In this document: positions 43,997 through 52,885 of the stretch, piece by piece
How positions within the stretch are numbered: the stretch's first letter is position 1
Layout of the letters: each line of letters opens with the position of its first letter
Origin: an uncultured Bacteroidales bacterium
GTDB taxonomy: Bacteria > Bacteroidota > Bacteroidia > Bacteroidales > Bacteroidaceae
NCBI GenBank assembly: GCA_902776455.1
Contig: CACYQI010000037.1
Span: forward strand, 1-64,000
Direction: 5' to 3'
Length of the DNA: 64,000 nucleotides
Notes under the pieces: generated by a model
Told to the model about the DNA's origin: nothing
The model's input: the letters and a program-made list of their open reading frames with translations, nothing else
Database searches by the model: none
Translations under genes and position numbers: made by a program

Positions 43997-46900
43997 TTAG
44001 CGCACGACTATCTTTCGCGCGTTCCTTATATATATGCCCTTTGGCAGATGGCTGTCCGGCACTCTACGGCCGCTGAGGTCGTAGGTGTCATGGGCCTCAT
44101 AGGGCTTAAGGGTCTCATAAGATGCCAAGGGGAGACGGATGGCATCGGGGTCGTCTGCGGAGATACGTTCTATGCGGAAGTAATCGACCCTGAACTTGCC
44201 TGTGCGGTTGGCGCCAACAGGCTGAGTGCCATCGCCTTTGAGGGAGCCGGAACGGACGCCGATGGTGAGGTCTTCGCCCTGTTCGACGGTGACGCAGACG
44301 CTGAGTTCCTGCATCGATTTCCCATCGACGGCTTCGCTGATGTAGGAGGCGAAGGAGGGGCGCTCGCCTGCCGTCTGGTTCTGCTCATAGGTGTGGGACG
44401 AGCCGTAGTACTGCACTTCGTTGTTCGCGAAGAGGCGTCCCATGCCTTCCAGCCCTGCTTCGCTCCAGAAGAGGCAGCTCACGCGGTAGGTGCCTGCCTG
44501 CAGCTTCGAGGCTGGAATGGTCTGGTAGAGGCAGAAGTCGTTGGGCATGGGCTTGTAGCCGGCTGGCGTGAAGGCGCAGTAGTTCAGCCCGTGCATGCCT
44601 TCGCCCCTGCCGTAGATGCCGGAGTTGGTCATGCTGTAAGTGTCTGAATAAGACAGGCTCCAGCCGTAGGGAACGCCTTTCACGGTAGCTCCGTTGGCAA
44701 GTTCTTCGGCCGAAGCGTACTCGAAGTCGCTGTTCACGATGAGTTCGGCAGTCAGGGAGTCTGTATGTTCTTTCGGCAAGTCGGACAGGCGGCGCACGGT
44801 AAAATGGTCCACTTTGAACCATCCCGTCTCGTCGGTCTGCTTGCCGTCATTGCTGATGCAGCTGGTCTTGATGCCTACGGTAAGGTCTTCTCCCTCATGC
44901 ACTTTGAGCACGACCCGCATGGGGTGCATGACGGTGTGCGTCTCGTATCCGGCCTTATGTCCTGCGAAGGTGCTCACCTCGTCGGCTTTGAGTATCTGGT
45001 CGTAGTCGCTCTTATGGGCATAGTACTGTACATGGTTGTTGGCAAAGAGGCGGCAAGGGCCGCGCTTGCCCGACTGGTTGAAGAGCCAGCAGCCCACTTC
45101 ATAGACGCCTGGCTGGAGTTTGCTGGCGGGGATGGTCTGGTAGAGCCGGAAGTCTTCGGGCATGGGTTTTGCCTTGAACCAGCAGACGGAGCCGCCGTCG
45201 TTCCAGTTGATGGAGCCGTCGTTGTTCGAGATGCCGTAGGAGTTGCCGCTCATGGTGCCTTCGAGCTTCCAGCCGTAGGGCACGCCTCGCTGCAGGCCGC
45301 CTGCGGGGTTAGTGAGTATGGAGCCGTTGCTGCTCCTGTAGAGTTCGAAGTCGGAATTGACGAGGAGCTGGTCGGTGAGGCTGAGGTCTTCGCTGTCCGT
45401 GCGGCGATAGACGATTTGACTTATCACGAGGGCGGGGTTCATGGCATAGAAGCGGAAGCTGACATCCCTTGCCGTCGCGGCCTTATAGGAGAAGCGGGCT
45501 TCGGCAAAGCCGTGCATGACGTTGTCGCTCCAGACGTTTGTCTCGGCGTTGCACTTGATGCTCTGCGAGGTGACGTTGCCCGTGCCGATGCCCATACCGA
45601 CGCAGAGGTCGTGGGCGGTCGTGATGGGGAAGGTGGGCAGGCAGCGCACGATGATCTGGTACGTCCCCTTCTCCAGGGGCAAGGCATATTCGACGTAAGG
45701 GGCGTTGCCGCGTGCCGTGGAGGTCGTATAGGTGGTGTAGTCGATGGGCCAGACGGTAATGCTGTTGCCGCCTACGCCGAGGTTCTGGAGGGTCTGCCAC
45801 GTGCCGCGGCTATTGGTGTAGCTGTCGCTGGCGACATAGACATAACCCTCATCGGGGAGTTCTCCCTGGGCATCGACCACGTCGCTTGCTGTGGCGGCAT
45901 AGGGCATGCCGAACTGCGACCCCGTGTTGCTTGCGTTGGGCGAGCGGTTCATCATGCCGTTCCACTTCCCTCCGGCGGTCTGCGTGTTGAAGATGTTCGT
46001 GAGATAGAGGATGTCGCTAAAGGCTTGACGGGCCAGGGCTGCGTACTGCATGGCGCGATTCCGGTCGCCGATGCCGGCATACCAGTAGCTGAGTTTGGCT
46101 CCGTAGGCCTTGAGGTTCTGTCCGGCCGTCGCAAGGATGGGATAGGTCATCAGTTCGAAGTAGGCATCCTTCAGCCTGTCCGGGATGCTCGGCTCAAGGG
46201 CTTGTACGCGGGCGGCAAGTGCCTGATAGTCGCGGATGCGCTGTTCCATCTCCTGCATCGTGAAGGTGACGTGATAGACGGTCTCGGGCTTGCTGGCGGC
46301 TGCAAGGCGGTAGTGTTCGAGACGTATCTCGGCCATCTCGTCGGCAAGGTCTTCGCCGAAGGTCTTTGCTGCCCACCATCGGCTGAACTGCCACGCTTTG
46401 TCGGGCGTCCAGCTGCTGACGTTCCAGGCCAGCTCCATGCAGAACTCGAACTCGACCTCTGCGGGCTTGATGTCGCCGACGTTGACCATCCAGAAGCGCG
46501 TCATGCCGTTCTCGTAGGCTTTCGACAGTTCGTAGCTGACGAGGGAGGGCGAGATGGTGCTGAGCCAGATGTAGGAACAGGGGTTGCCCAGGTAGCTGAG
46601 ATGGTAGTAGATGCCGTGTCCGCCGCTCCGTTTCCTTTCCTGTGCCGTTGGCAACTGGCGGATGAAGGCGTAGTTGTCGTCCACCCAGCACATCGTCACG
46701 TCGTCGGGAATCCGCAGTCCCGCATTGTAGAGGGTGAGGGCTTCCTTGTAGGGGATGTAGATTTGTGGCACTTTCGTGGGGTCGCCGCCCAGGGAGTCGG
46801 TGATGATTTCGCGTTGGGCGGCGATGATGTCGGCGAGTCCTTGCAGCTGAGCCGCCTGTCCGTTGTAGCCGAGCAAGGCAACGTCCTGCAGTCCGCGCAT

Positions 46901-47935
46901 GCCGATGTCGTAGATGCCCTCGTAGCCGCGCGCCTCGCCGGCGCGTTTGGCCCAATAGTCGTAGCAACCCTGCGGATTGGTGGCAAACGTGAAGTTGCTG
47001 CTGTTGTTGCCCGACTTGAAGCGCGGCCACTCCCAGAGGTTGTCGCGCAGCATGCTGTCGCCCGAACTCATGACTATCGCCCATGCTTTCGCCAATCGCT
47101 TGTTCTCCTCCAGCGACCAAAAGGCTTTCGAGCTGCCGTGCTTAGCAGGCCAGAGGCAGTTGGCACGCAGGCGGAGCAGAAGCTCCATGACTTTCTCGTA
47201 CGTGCCCGGGCCTATATTATTATATGTAGCATCGATGGTCTTCCTCGCCCAAGGGAGCATGGCCCAGTCTTCGTCGTTGATGAAGAGTCCGCGGTACTGC
47301 ACAGAAGGTTTCTCTACGGGGGTTCGGTCGCCCTGGACATAGATGGCGGACATGGGGGCGGGTGCGACGTCGGCCCACCAAACGTAGGGCGAGACGCCGA
47401 TGCGGCGGCTTATTTCGAAGAGCCCGTAGGCTGTGCCGCGCGGGGTTCCGCCCATGACGACGAGGGCTTGGCTGATGCCTTCGGCCGGGTTCTGCACGAG
47501 CTGGAGCGCGTAGGCTTCCCAGACGCCCGTCAGACCCGTGGTATCGACCTTGCCAGCGGCAATAAGGTCGTCCAAAACAGCTGACTGTCCGATGGTTCCT
47601 GCTATAATGACATTCTCACCCCAACCCTCTCCAAGAGAGAAGGAGCCATTACCTGTCGGTTCCCCCCTCCTTTGGAGGGGACGGGGGAGACTTTTTGTAT
47701 TGCTGAGCGAGAGGTTCTGTCCCGTCACGCTCTTAATGTCCTGTATGACACAACGGGCAACGGTCCTGACCACCTCGGCATCGTTCTCGCCGACGATGAA
47801 CACGGCGTTTGCGTCGCCAGCCACGATGGGGAAACCGCCTACTGCCTGCGAGAAGGTCAGGTCGGCCACGGATGGCAAGGTTCCTGCAAAGGCAAGGAGA
47901 AAGAGGGTTATATAGCGGACGATTCGGTGTTTCAT
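43997..47935 (-). CDS. Exported GH115 xylan alpha-glucuronidase with duplicated C-terminal modules
   Basis: 1312 residues with a signal peptide (about 1-24). Residues about 25-830 follow the GH115 pattern (GGTPRGTAYGLFEISRRIGVSPYVWWADV, VQYRGLFINDEDWAMLPWA, LLRLRANCLWPAKH, VEFEFCMELAWNVSSW). GH115 enzymes remove glucuronic acid or its 4-O-methyl form from xylan or related chains. A repeat-coded insert (about residues 78-107, PRPLQRRGEPTGNGSFSLGE) interrupts the N-terminal domain. Two jelly-roll-like modules follow (about 858-1052 and 1065-1258), both related to the module in the GH127-type protein. The tail is YDLSGRRVPDSHLPKGIYI plus RNARKIVVR. A good promoter is upstream. Specific substrate is inferred. 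Confidence 0.88.
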   Translation of the reverse strand: MKHRIVRYITLFLLAFAGTLPSVADLTFSQAVGGFPIVAGDANAVFIVGENDAEVVRTVARCVIQDIKSVTGQNLSLSNTKSLPRPLQRRGEPTGNGSFSLGEGWGENVIIAGTIGQSAVLDDLIAAGKVDTTGLTGVWEAYALQLVQNPAEGISQALVVMGGTPRGTAYGLFEISRRIGVSPYVWWADVAPAPMSAIYVQGDRTPVEKPSVQYRGLFINDEDWAMLPWARKTIDATYNNIGPGTYEKVMELLLRLRANCLWPAKHGSSKAFWSLEENKRLAKAWAIVMSSGDSMLRDNLWEWPRFKSGNNSSNFTFATNPQGCYDYWAKRAGEARGYEGIYDIGMRGLQDVALLGYNGQAAQLQGLADIIAAQREIITDSLGGDPTKVPQIYIPYKEALTLYNAGLRIPDDVTMCWVDDNYAFIRQLPTAQERKRSGGHGIYYHLSYLGNPCSYIWLSTISPSLVSYELSKAYENGMTRFWMVNVGDIKPAEVEFEFCMELAWNVSSWTPDKAWQFSRWWAAKTFGEDLADEMAEIRLEHYRLAAASKPETVYHVTFTMQEMEQRIRDYQALAARVQALEPSIPDRLKDAYFELMTYPILATAGQNLKAYGAKLSYWYAGIGDRNRAMQYAALARQAFSDILYLTNIFNTQTAGGKWNGMMNRSPNASNTGSQFGMPYAATASDVVDAQGELPDEGYVYVASDSYTNSRGTWQTLQNLGVGGNSITVWPIDYTTYTTSTARGNAPYVEYALPLEKGTYQIIVRCLPTFPITTAHDLCVGMGIGTGNVTSQSIKCNAETNVWSDNVMHGFAEARFSYKAATARDVSFRFYAMNPALVISQIVYRRTDSEDLSLTDQLLVNSDFELYRSSNGSILTNPAGGLQRGVPYGWKLEGTMSGNSYGISNNDGSINWNDGGSVCWFKAKPMPEDFRLYQTIPASKLQPGVYEVGCWLFNQSGKRGPCRLFANNHVQYYAHKSDYDQILKADEVSTFAGHKAGYETHTVMHPMRVVLKVHEGEDLTVGIKTSCISNDGKQTDETGWFKVDHFTVRRLSDLPKEHTDSLTAELIVNSDFEYASAEELANGATVKGVPYGWSLSYSDTYSMTNSGIYGRGEGMHGLNYCAFTPAGYKPMPNDFCLYQTIPASKLQAGTYRVSCLFWSEAGLEGMGRLFANNEVQYYGSSHTYEQNQTAGERPSFASYISEAVDGKSMQELSVCVTVEQGEDLTIGVRSGSLKGDGTQPVGANRTGKFRVDYFRIERISADDPDAIRLPLASYETLKPYEAHDTYDLSGRRVPDSHLPKGIYIRNARKIVVR
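47613..47704. repeat. REP-like element in frame inside the GH115 gene
   Basis: GC-rich palindromic DNA (ccctcctttggagggg at its centre, caccccaaccctctcc at one end) of the family found between genes at 138, 48899, 51593 and elsewhere. It adds about 30 codons without a stop. Confidence 0.8.
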
Positions 47936-47971
47936 GGGTCAGAAAACTTAATTATTATGGTTAACGCTTGA

Positions 47972-48001
47972 CAAAATTAGCAAAAAGAATTGATATAACA
48001 A
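47972..48001 (-). promoter_or_regulatory. Promoter of the GH115 gene
   Basis: TTG (48001-47999) and TAATTTTG (47979-47972) on the minus strand with a 19-bp spacer; leader about 30 nt. Confidence 0.65.
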
Positions 48002-48189
48002 GCAAAATAGCGCAAAAATTTAGGCTAAAAATCATTTTTTTCTGTTTTCCGAGCTGAAATCCCTCGTTGTGACTCCTTCAGAGGAACTTGACAAAGTGTA
48101 AACGGATCCATGTGACGTGATGTCATAACGTCAGTTTTTGCACACTTCCCAAAGTGGCGAAAAAGGGGCCGAAACACGGGGTTTTGGGC

Positions 48190-48272
48190 GATGCTGCACG
48201 GAGCGTCGGCCAACACTACGTGGAGTGTCGGCCAACTTAACGTGGAGTGTTTGGATTTTCTCTGTGGAGTGT
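48190..48272. repeat. 22-bp-period array, inverted 'ctccacg' family
   Basis: ggag words recur at 48200, 48222, 48244 and 48266. On the complementary strand the units read cactccacg, so this is the 36709 family in the opposite orientation. Confidence 0.8.
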
Positions 48273-48763
48273 GTGTGCTTTCCGCTCGCGAAAAAGTGTG
48301 CAAAAACGGGCAAAAACGGGCTGTTTTGCTAAGTGTATGTGGCAAAAGAACACTTTGGAATGGAAAGTGGAAAATGGAAAGTGGAAAGTTATCGGCTGAG
48401 TATCAGCACGATGCAAAACTCCGCTCGCGCTACGGCCATCTTTTTGCTCAGGAGTAGAAAAGTGCCGCCGAGACGATTTCAAGCGATTCTGACGCGTTTT
48501 CCAAAATGGCGTGTGTAAGCAAAAAGCACGTTTTAGTAGCAAAATGTCAGAACGGCATGTATTTAAAGCGATCGCTTTTCGGAGACTAAGCGCCGAAGGC
48601 GCGAGAGACTACAGACGGGGGTGCCAACCCCCGGAACGAGTGCATCAACAAAACTAAGCCCTGAAAGGGCGACAGAACACTTAACTTGCTTGGTAATAAA
48701 TTACTTAGGTCTCTGTCGCCCCCTCGGGGCTTTCTCTGTCGTTGCACCGCTACCGGGGGTTCA

Positions 48764-48882
48764 CACCCCCGTCTATGTTCTTTCGTCTCTTCGAGACTTT
48801 AGCGTAAGCCCCCGTTGAGTGCTTTTCACCAGGAAAGCGAAAGATAGGCGCATTAGTAGAGATGCTTTTTGATTTCCACGGG
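48764..48882. repeat. Dispersed ~120-bp repeat, copy 3 (inverted)
   Basis: The reverse complement aligns with 36887-37006 and 52711-52830 with moderate divergence; landmarks ctttcgtctcttcgagac and tttcgctttcc are shared. Confidence 0.7.
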
Positions 48883-49045
48883 GCAGCAGTAATTAAAAGT
48901 CCTTCCCTTTAGGGGAGGATTTAGGAGAGGCTGTTGGGTCGATTTAGGAGAGGCTGTCGGCTCGATTTAGCAGGGCTTGGCTACATTATGCAGTTATAAC
49001 GGAAAATTCTTCATTCTTCATTCTTCATTCTTCATTTTTTTGTCG

Positions 49046-49053
49046 TACCTTTG
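49046..49053 (+). promoter_or_regulatory. -7 box of the HAD phosphatase gene
   Basis: TACCTTTG preceded by catttttttgtcg, 17 bp before the ATG. No TTTG box is visible; upstream lies a ttcattc direct repeat. The same block precedes the gene at 49901. Confidence 0.55.
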
Positions 49054-49070
49054 CACCGCAAAAACGAAAA

Positions 49071-49715
49071 ATGAAATACAAGGCTATCATATTTGACCTC
49101 GACGGGACTCTGACCGACACACTCGAAGACCTCTATCTCAGCACGAACTATGCTCTGCGCAGCTGCGGCCTTCCGGAACGCCAACTCGACGAGGTGCGCC
49201 GCTTCGTGGGCAACGGCGTCAGGACGCTCATCGAGCGGGCCGTACCCGAAGACACGGAAACAATGGTTCTCGAACAATGCTTCGATGCCTTCCGCTCACA
49301 CTATGTCATTCACTGTCACGACCATACACGCCTCTATCCCGGCGTGGCTACCCTGCTCACAACCCTGCATGCCAAAGGCTACCGCATGGCCGTGGTGAGC
49401 AACAAGATGCAGCTGGGCGTGACGAAACTGGCGCGAACCTTCTTCCTCGGCGTGATAGACGTGGCCATCGGCGAACAGCCGGGCATACCCCGCAAACCAG
49501 CACCCGACATGGTGCAGGCAGCACTCAACGAACTCGGCGTCACGGCTGAAGAGGCTGTCTATGTGGGCGATTCGGACGTTGACCTGCAGACTGCAGCCAA
49601 TGCCGGACTGCCGTGCATCTCTGTCCTCTGGGGATTCCGAACCCGCGAATTTCTCATCGCACACGGAGCTACCGTAATGGCCGAAAAACCGCAGAACGTG
49701 CTTGCACTCGTTTAG
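49071..49715 (+). CDS. HAD-superfamily phosphatase, phosphoglycolate phosphatase-like
   Basis: 214 residues. HAD motif I is FDLDGTLTDT with nucleophile D9 and D11; motif II VVSNK (about 108-112); motif III lysine in RKPAPDMVQAAL; motif IV VYVGDSDVDLQTAANAG. The helical cap between residues about 15 and 85 fits the Gph/PGPase subfamily, which hydrolyses phosphoglycolate or similar small phosphates in the cytoplasm. Exact substrate cannot be told. It has its own -7 box and a short leader. Confidence 0.9.
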   Translation: MKYKAIIFDLDGTLTDTLEDLYLSTNYALRSCGLPERQLDEVRRFVGNGVRTLIERAVPEDTETMVLEQCFDAFRSHYVIHCHDHTRLYPGVATLLTTLHAKGYRMAVVSNKMQLGVTKLARTFFLGVIDVAIGEQPGIPRKPAPDMVQAALNELGVTAEEAVYVGDSDVDLQTAANAGLPCISVLWGFRTREFLIAHGATVMAEKPQNVLALV

Positions 49716-49842
49716 CTACGGCACAACGCTTCATGCACCTTTCTCCGACCAAAGACTCACCCGCCGCTAAGACACGCAAGAAAATTTACAGAAAAACCGA
49801 AAATTATTCTTTATTCATTCATCATACTTCATTTTTTTGTCG

Positions 49843-49850
49843 TACCTTTG
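49843..49850 (+). promoter_or_regulatory. -7 box of the OmpA/TPR lipoprotein gene
   Basis: TACCTTTG followed by gc, preceded by cttcatttttttgtcg, nearly the same as the block at 49031-49053. The leader is about 45 nt. Confidence 0.55.
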
Positions 49851-49900
49851 CGCCCGAAAAACTTAAGGAATACATAAGAACACATAAATAACAACACACA

Positions 49901-51592
49901 ATGAAAACAACAAAACTCCTCTTCGTGGCAGCTTCTGCTGCCATCGTGCTGTCTTCGTGCAGCAAGCTGGGCAAACTCTCCAGCGACAACTTCAACGTAA
50001 CACCCACACCCCTCGAGGCCGTCGGCAGCGAAGTGCCCCTCACTATCAACGGCACGTTCCCCGTCAAGTACATGAAGAAGAAGGCCGTCGTAACGGTTAC
50101 TCCCGTGCTGAAGTACCAGGGCGGCGAGGCTGTAGGACAGAGCGCAACCTTCCAGGGCGAGAAGGTGGAAGGCAATGGCACTACCATCCAGTACAAGGCT
50201 GGCGGCGTCTATACCATGAAGAGCAACTTCACCTACGAGGAACCCATGCTCAAGAGCGACCTCTATGCACGCTTCGATGCCAAACTCGGCAAGAAGACCG
50301 TTAGCATACCCGAAGTGAAGATTGGCTACGGCGTTATCGCCACCAGCCAACTCCTCAGCCGCTGCGGCATGACGGGCGCTACAGCTCCCGACGCCTATCA
50401 GCGCATCATCGCTCAGAAGCAAGAGGCTAACATCAAGTTCCTCATCAACCAGGCTACTCTCCGTGCCAGCGAACTCAACACGGTCAGCATCAAGGACCTG
50501 GGCAAAATCCTTCGCGAGATTAACGACAACGAAGAGACACGCGCCCTGCAGAACATCGAGGTGAGCGCCTACGCAAGCCCCGACGGAAGCTACAACATCA
50601 ACGAGAAACTCGCCGAGAAGCGTCAGGACGTCAGCGCCGACTACCTCAAGGGAGAGCTGAAGAAAATACAGATGAAGGCCGATGTCGATACGAAGTTCAC
50701 CGCCGAGGACTGGGACGGCTTCCAGGAACTCATTAGCAAGAGCAACCTCCAGGACAAGGAAATCATCCTCCGCGTGCTCTCTATGTACAAGGACCCCGAG
50801 GAGCGCGAACAGCAGATCCGCAACATGAGCGAGGTCTTCACCGACATCAAGGAAAGCATCCTGCCTGAACTGCGCCGCGCACGTCTCATCGTCAACTACG
50901 AAATCATCGGCCGCAGCGACGACCAAATACTCGACCAGTACAAGCAAGACCCCAGCAAGCTCAGCGTAGAAGAACTGGTGTATGGTGCCAACAAACTCGT
51001 AACGGACGAAGAGACACGCCGCCAATGGAACGAGACCATCGCTCGCCAGTACCCCAGCGACTACCGCGCACTCAACAACATGGCACAGATTGCCATCACA
51101 AACGGTCAGGCAGAACTCGCACAGAGCTACCTCAAGCAGGCTGCCAGCATCAACAGGAACGCTGCAGAAGTCAATACGAACATGGCTCTGCTCGCCCTCA
51201 AGGACGGCGACGTGGCTGCCGCCGAGAGCTATCTCGCCAAGGGTAGCGGCTCCGACACCTTCAAGGAGGTGATGGGCAACCTCAACATCGCTAAGGGCAA
51301 CTACACACAGGCTGCCAGCGACCTCGCAGGCGTCAAGAGCAACAGCGCCGCCCTCGCACAGATTCTCGCCAAGGACTACACAAGCGCAAAGGCTACGCTG
51401 GCAAGCATCAAGAATGCCGACGCCATCACCAGCTACCTGCAGGCCATCCTCGCTGCCCGTACAGGCGATGCCAACACGCTGACCACCGCTCTGGCTAACG
51501 CCATCAAGCAGGATGCTTCTCTCGCCGCACGTGCTGCCAACGACCTTGAGTTTGAAAAGTACGCCAACGCGGTAAAGAGCCTGCTGAAGTAA
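49901..51592 (+). CDS. Lipoprotein with OmpA-like and TPR-like regions
   Basis: 563 residues. The signal peptide ends in a lipobox (AAIVLSSC, C20), so it is membrane anchored by lipid. Residues about 20-150 are beta-rich; about 160-310 resemble an OmpA-type domain (VEVSAYASPDGSYNINEKLAEKRQDVSADYL, with EDWDGFQELI and RRARLIVNYEI after it). Residues about 360-560 are TPR-like helices (ALNNMAQIAITNGQAELAQSYLKQAA, AAEVNTNMALLALKDGDVAAAESYLAKG). It looks like a conserved Bacteroidales cell-envelope protein, perhaps bridging outer membrane and peptidoglycan; that is inference. Codon use is strongly biased, suggesting high expression. The next lipoprotein gene is 45 bp downstream. Confidence 0.82.
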   Translation: MKTTKLLFVAASAAIVLSSCSKLGKLSSDNFNVTPTPLEAVGSEVPLTINGTFPVKYMKKKAVVTVTPVLKYQGGEAVGQSATFQGEKVEGNGTTIQYKAGGVYTMKSNFTYEEPMLKSDLYARFDAKLGKKTVSIPEVKIGYGVIATSQLLSRCGMTGATAPDAYQRIIAQKQEANIKFLINQATLRASELNTVSIKDLGKILREINDNEETRALQNIEVSAYASPDGSYNINEKLAEKRQDVSADYLKGELKKIQMKADVDTKFTAEDWDGFQELISKSNLQDKEIILRVLSMYKDPEEREQQIRNMSEVFTDIKESILPELRRARLIVNYEIIGRSDDQILDQYKQDPSKLSVEELVYGANKLVTDEETRRQWNETIARQYPSDYRALNNMAQIAITNGQAELAQSYLKQAASINRNAAEVNTNMALLALKDGDVAAAESYLAKGSGSDTFKEVMGNLNIAKGNYTQAASDLAGVKSNSAALAQILAKDYTSAKATLASIKNADAITSYLQAILAARTGDANTLTTALANAIKQDASLAARAANDLEFEKYANAVKSLLK

Positions 51593-51702
51593 GCACCCCC
51601 TAATCCCCTTTAGGGGGAATAATCAATAGGTGAAACAATGGGAATGAGCATAAAGAACAGACTCCTCCTCCCCCTAAAGGGGGTCGGGGGGTCTCTTCTT
51701 TT
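51593..51702. repeat. REP-like repeats around the start of the thioredoxin-like gene
   Basis: cccctttaggggg (near 51604-51617) lies between the genes, and ccccctaaagggggtcgggggg (near 51671-51692) lies inside the next gene, coding part of its signal peptide (LPLKGVGGS). Confidence 0.75.
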
Positions 51703-52699
51703 CCTTCTTCTCTCCTGCACTGGTCATCCCGGTGAGGTGCGCCTCAAAGGGGAATTCGAACACCTGGAGCAAGGAGTGTTCCTCATCTACAGCACCGACG
51801 AGGAACTCGACCGCCTCGACACGCTGCGACTGCAGGACGGACGCTTCTCCTACACGTTGCCTGCCCTCCAGACCGCCACGTTGCACATCCTCTACCCGAA
51901 CCTCTCGGAGCTTGTCGTCTTTGCCAATCCCGGCACAGACCTCCTTATCAAAGGCGACGCGCTGAACCTCAGCGAGGTGGAGGTATCAGGCTCGGAGGAC
52001 AACGAGTGCTATACGCTCTTCCGAAAAGAAATCATAGGGAAGTCGGCCAAAGAGCAGAAAAGCATCGCACACGACTATATCCTCCAGAACCCGACGCTCG
52101 CCATGAGCCGCTACTTGCTCACCACCTATTTCATCTGCGACGAGACGTCTTCCGCCGGAGAGGTAACGGAACTCTACGACAGTCTGTGCCGCGCTTGCCC
52201 CGACGACCTTGCACTCTCGAAACTCTCCACGCATGTCCGTGCCATCGGAAAACTGCAGGCGGGCAATCCCCTACCCGATTTCTCCCTCGACCTCAAGCCC
52301 GGTCATGGCGGCAACGGCACGGAGAAACGCACCATCCGACGCGACGACTACAAGGGAAAACCGCTGCTTATCGCCTTCTGGGCCGACTGGAAGAGCGGCA
52401 GCAAGAGCGCTATCTATCGCTCCCGACGCTTGCGACGCGAAATGAAAGGAAGGGGGAAGGAAATAGAACTCCTCAGCTATTCGCTCAATGCCGACGAAAG
52501 GCAACTCTACAGAACCGAGGAGCGCGACAGCATCGACTTCCCCAGCTACTGCGACTACCTCAGCTTCTCCAGCCCCCTCGTACAGAAGTGGGGCATCACG
52601 GAACTGCCTTATTTCATCCTCGTCGCACCCGACGGACGCATCCTCGCCTCTGGTTCCGACTGGATGTTAAACATCGAAACGGCCGCAAAGAAACTGTAG
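51638..52699 (+). CDS. Thioredoxin-fold (TlpA-like) lipoprotein lacking the CxxC site
   Basis: 353 residues. The signal region SIKNRLLLPLKGVGGSLLFLLLSC gives a lipobox cysteine at C27; part is encoded by a REP-like palindrome. About 30-130 resemble the DUF4369 domain that precedes thioredoxin folds in Bacteroidetes (VRLKGEFEHLEQGVFLIYS). About 210-350 have the TlpA/AhpC layout (AGNPLPDFSLDL, KGKPLLIAFWADWKSGSKSA, WGITELPYFILVAPDGRILA). Where active relatives have WCxxC, this protein has W251-K-S-G-S, so it cannot do dithiol exchange. It keeps the cis-proline region (ELPYF). Probably a binding or structural role. Likely co-transcribed with the gene before it. Confidence 0.83.
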   Translation: MGMSIKNRLLLPLKGVGGSLLFLLLSCTGHPGEVRLKGEFEHLEQGVFLIYSTDEELDRLDTLRLQDGRFSYTLPALQTATLHILYPNLSELVVFANPGTDLLIKGDALNLSEVEVSGSEDNECYTLFRKEIIGKSAKEQKSIAHDYILQNPTLAMSRYLLTTYFICDETSSAGEVTELYDSLCRACPDDLALSKLSTHVRAIGKLQAGNPLPDFSLDLKPGHGGNGTEKRTIRRDDYKGKPLLIAFWADWKSGSKSAIYRSRRLRREMKGRGKEIELLSYSLNADERQLYRTEERDSIDFPSYCDYLSFSSPLVQKWGITELPYFILVAPDGRILASGSDWMLNIETAAKKL

Positions 52700-52710
52700 A
52701 AGGCCTTGAT

Positions 52711-52830
52711 GTCCGATGAAAATCAAGAGCACCTCTACTTATTCGCGTATTATTCGGCTTTGCTGACGAAAAGCAGCTCATGGGAGCTTGTCTTAAGTCT
52801 TGAAGAGACGAAAGATCACAGACGAGAGTG
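52711..52830. repeat. Dispersed ~120-bp repeat, copy 2
   Basis: Aligns with 36887-37006 along its whole length with scattered substitutions. It fills the gap between convergent genes. Confidence 0.8.
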
Positions 52831-52885
52831 CAAGCCCATGGTAGTAGTGCGACAACAAAAGAAGCCCCGAGGAGCGACGAAGTCC

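Larger units (their letters stand above)
48002..49045. other. Gene-free divergent region rich in repeats
   Basis: About 1 kb between the divergent GH115 and HAD genes. It holds the inverted 22-bp array (48190-48272), paired cagacgggggtgccaacccccgg / ccgggggttcacacccccgtc arms (about 48613-48635 and 48753-48773), the third copy of the 120-bp repeat, and cccctttaggggaggatttagg repeats (about 48899-48975). No gene is supported. Confidence 0.6.

Noticed and set aside
44765-47584. 939-codon plus-strand frame opposite the GH115 gene
   Set aside because: Antisense shadow of a recognised GH115 enzyme; no domain seen in the translation.
49829-51025. 398-codon minus-strand frame opposite the OmpA/TPR lipoprotein gene
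   Set aside because: Antisense shadow of a lipoprotein with lipobox, promoter and TPR pattern.
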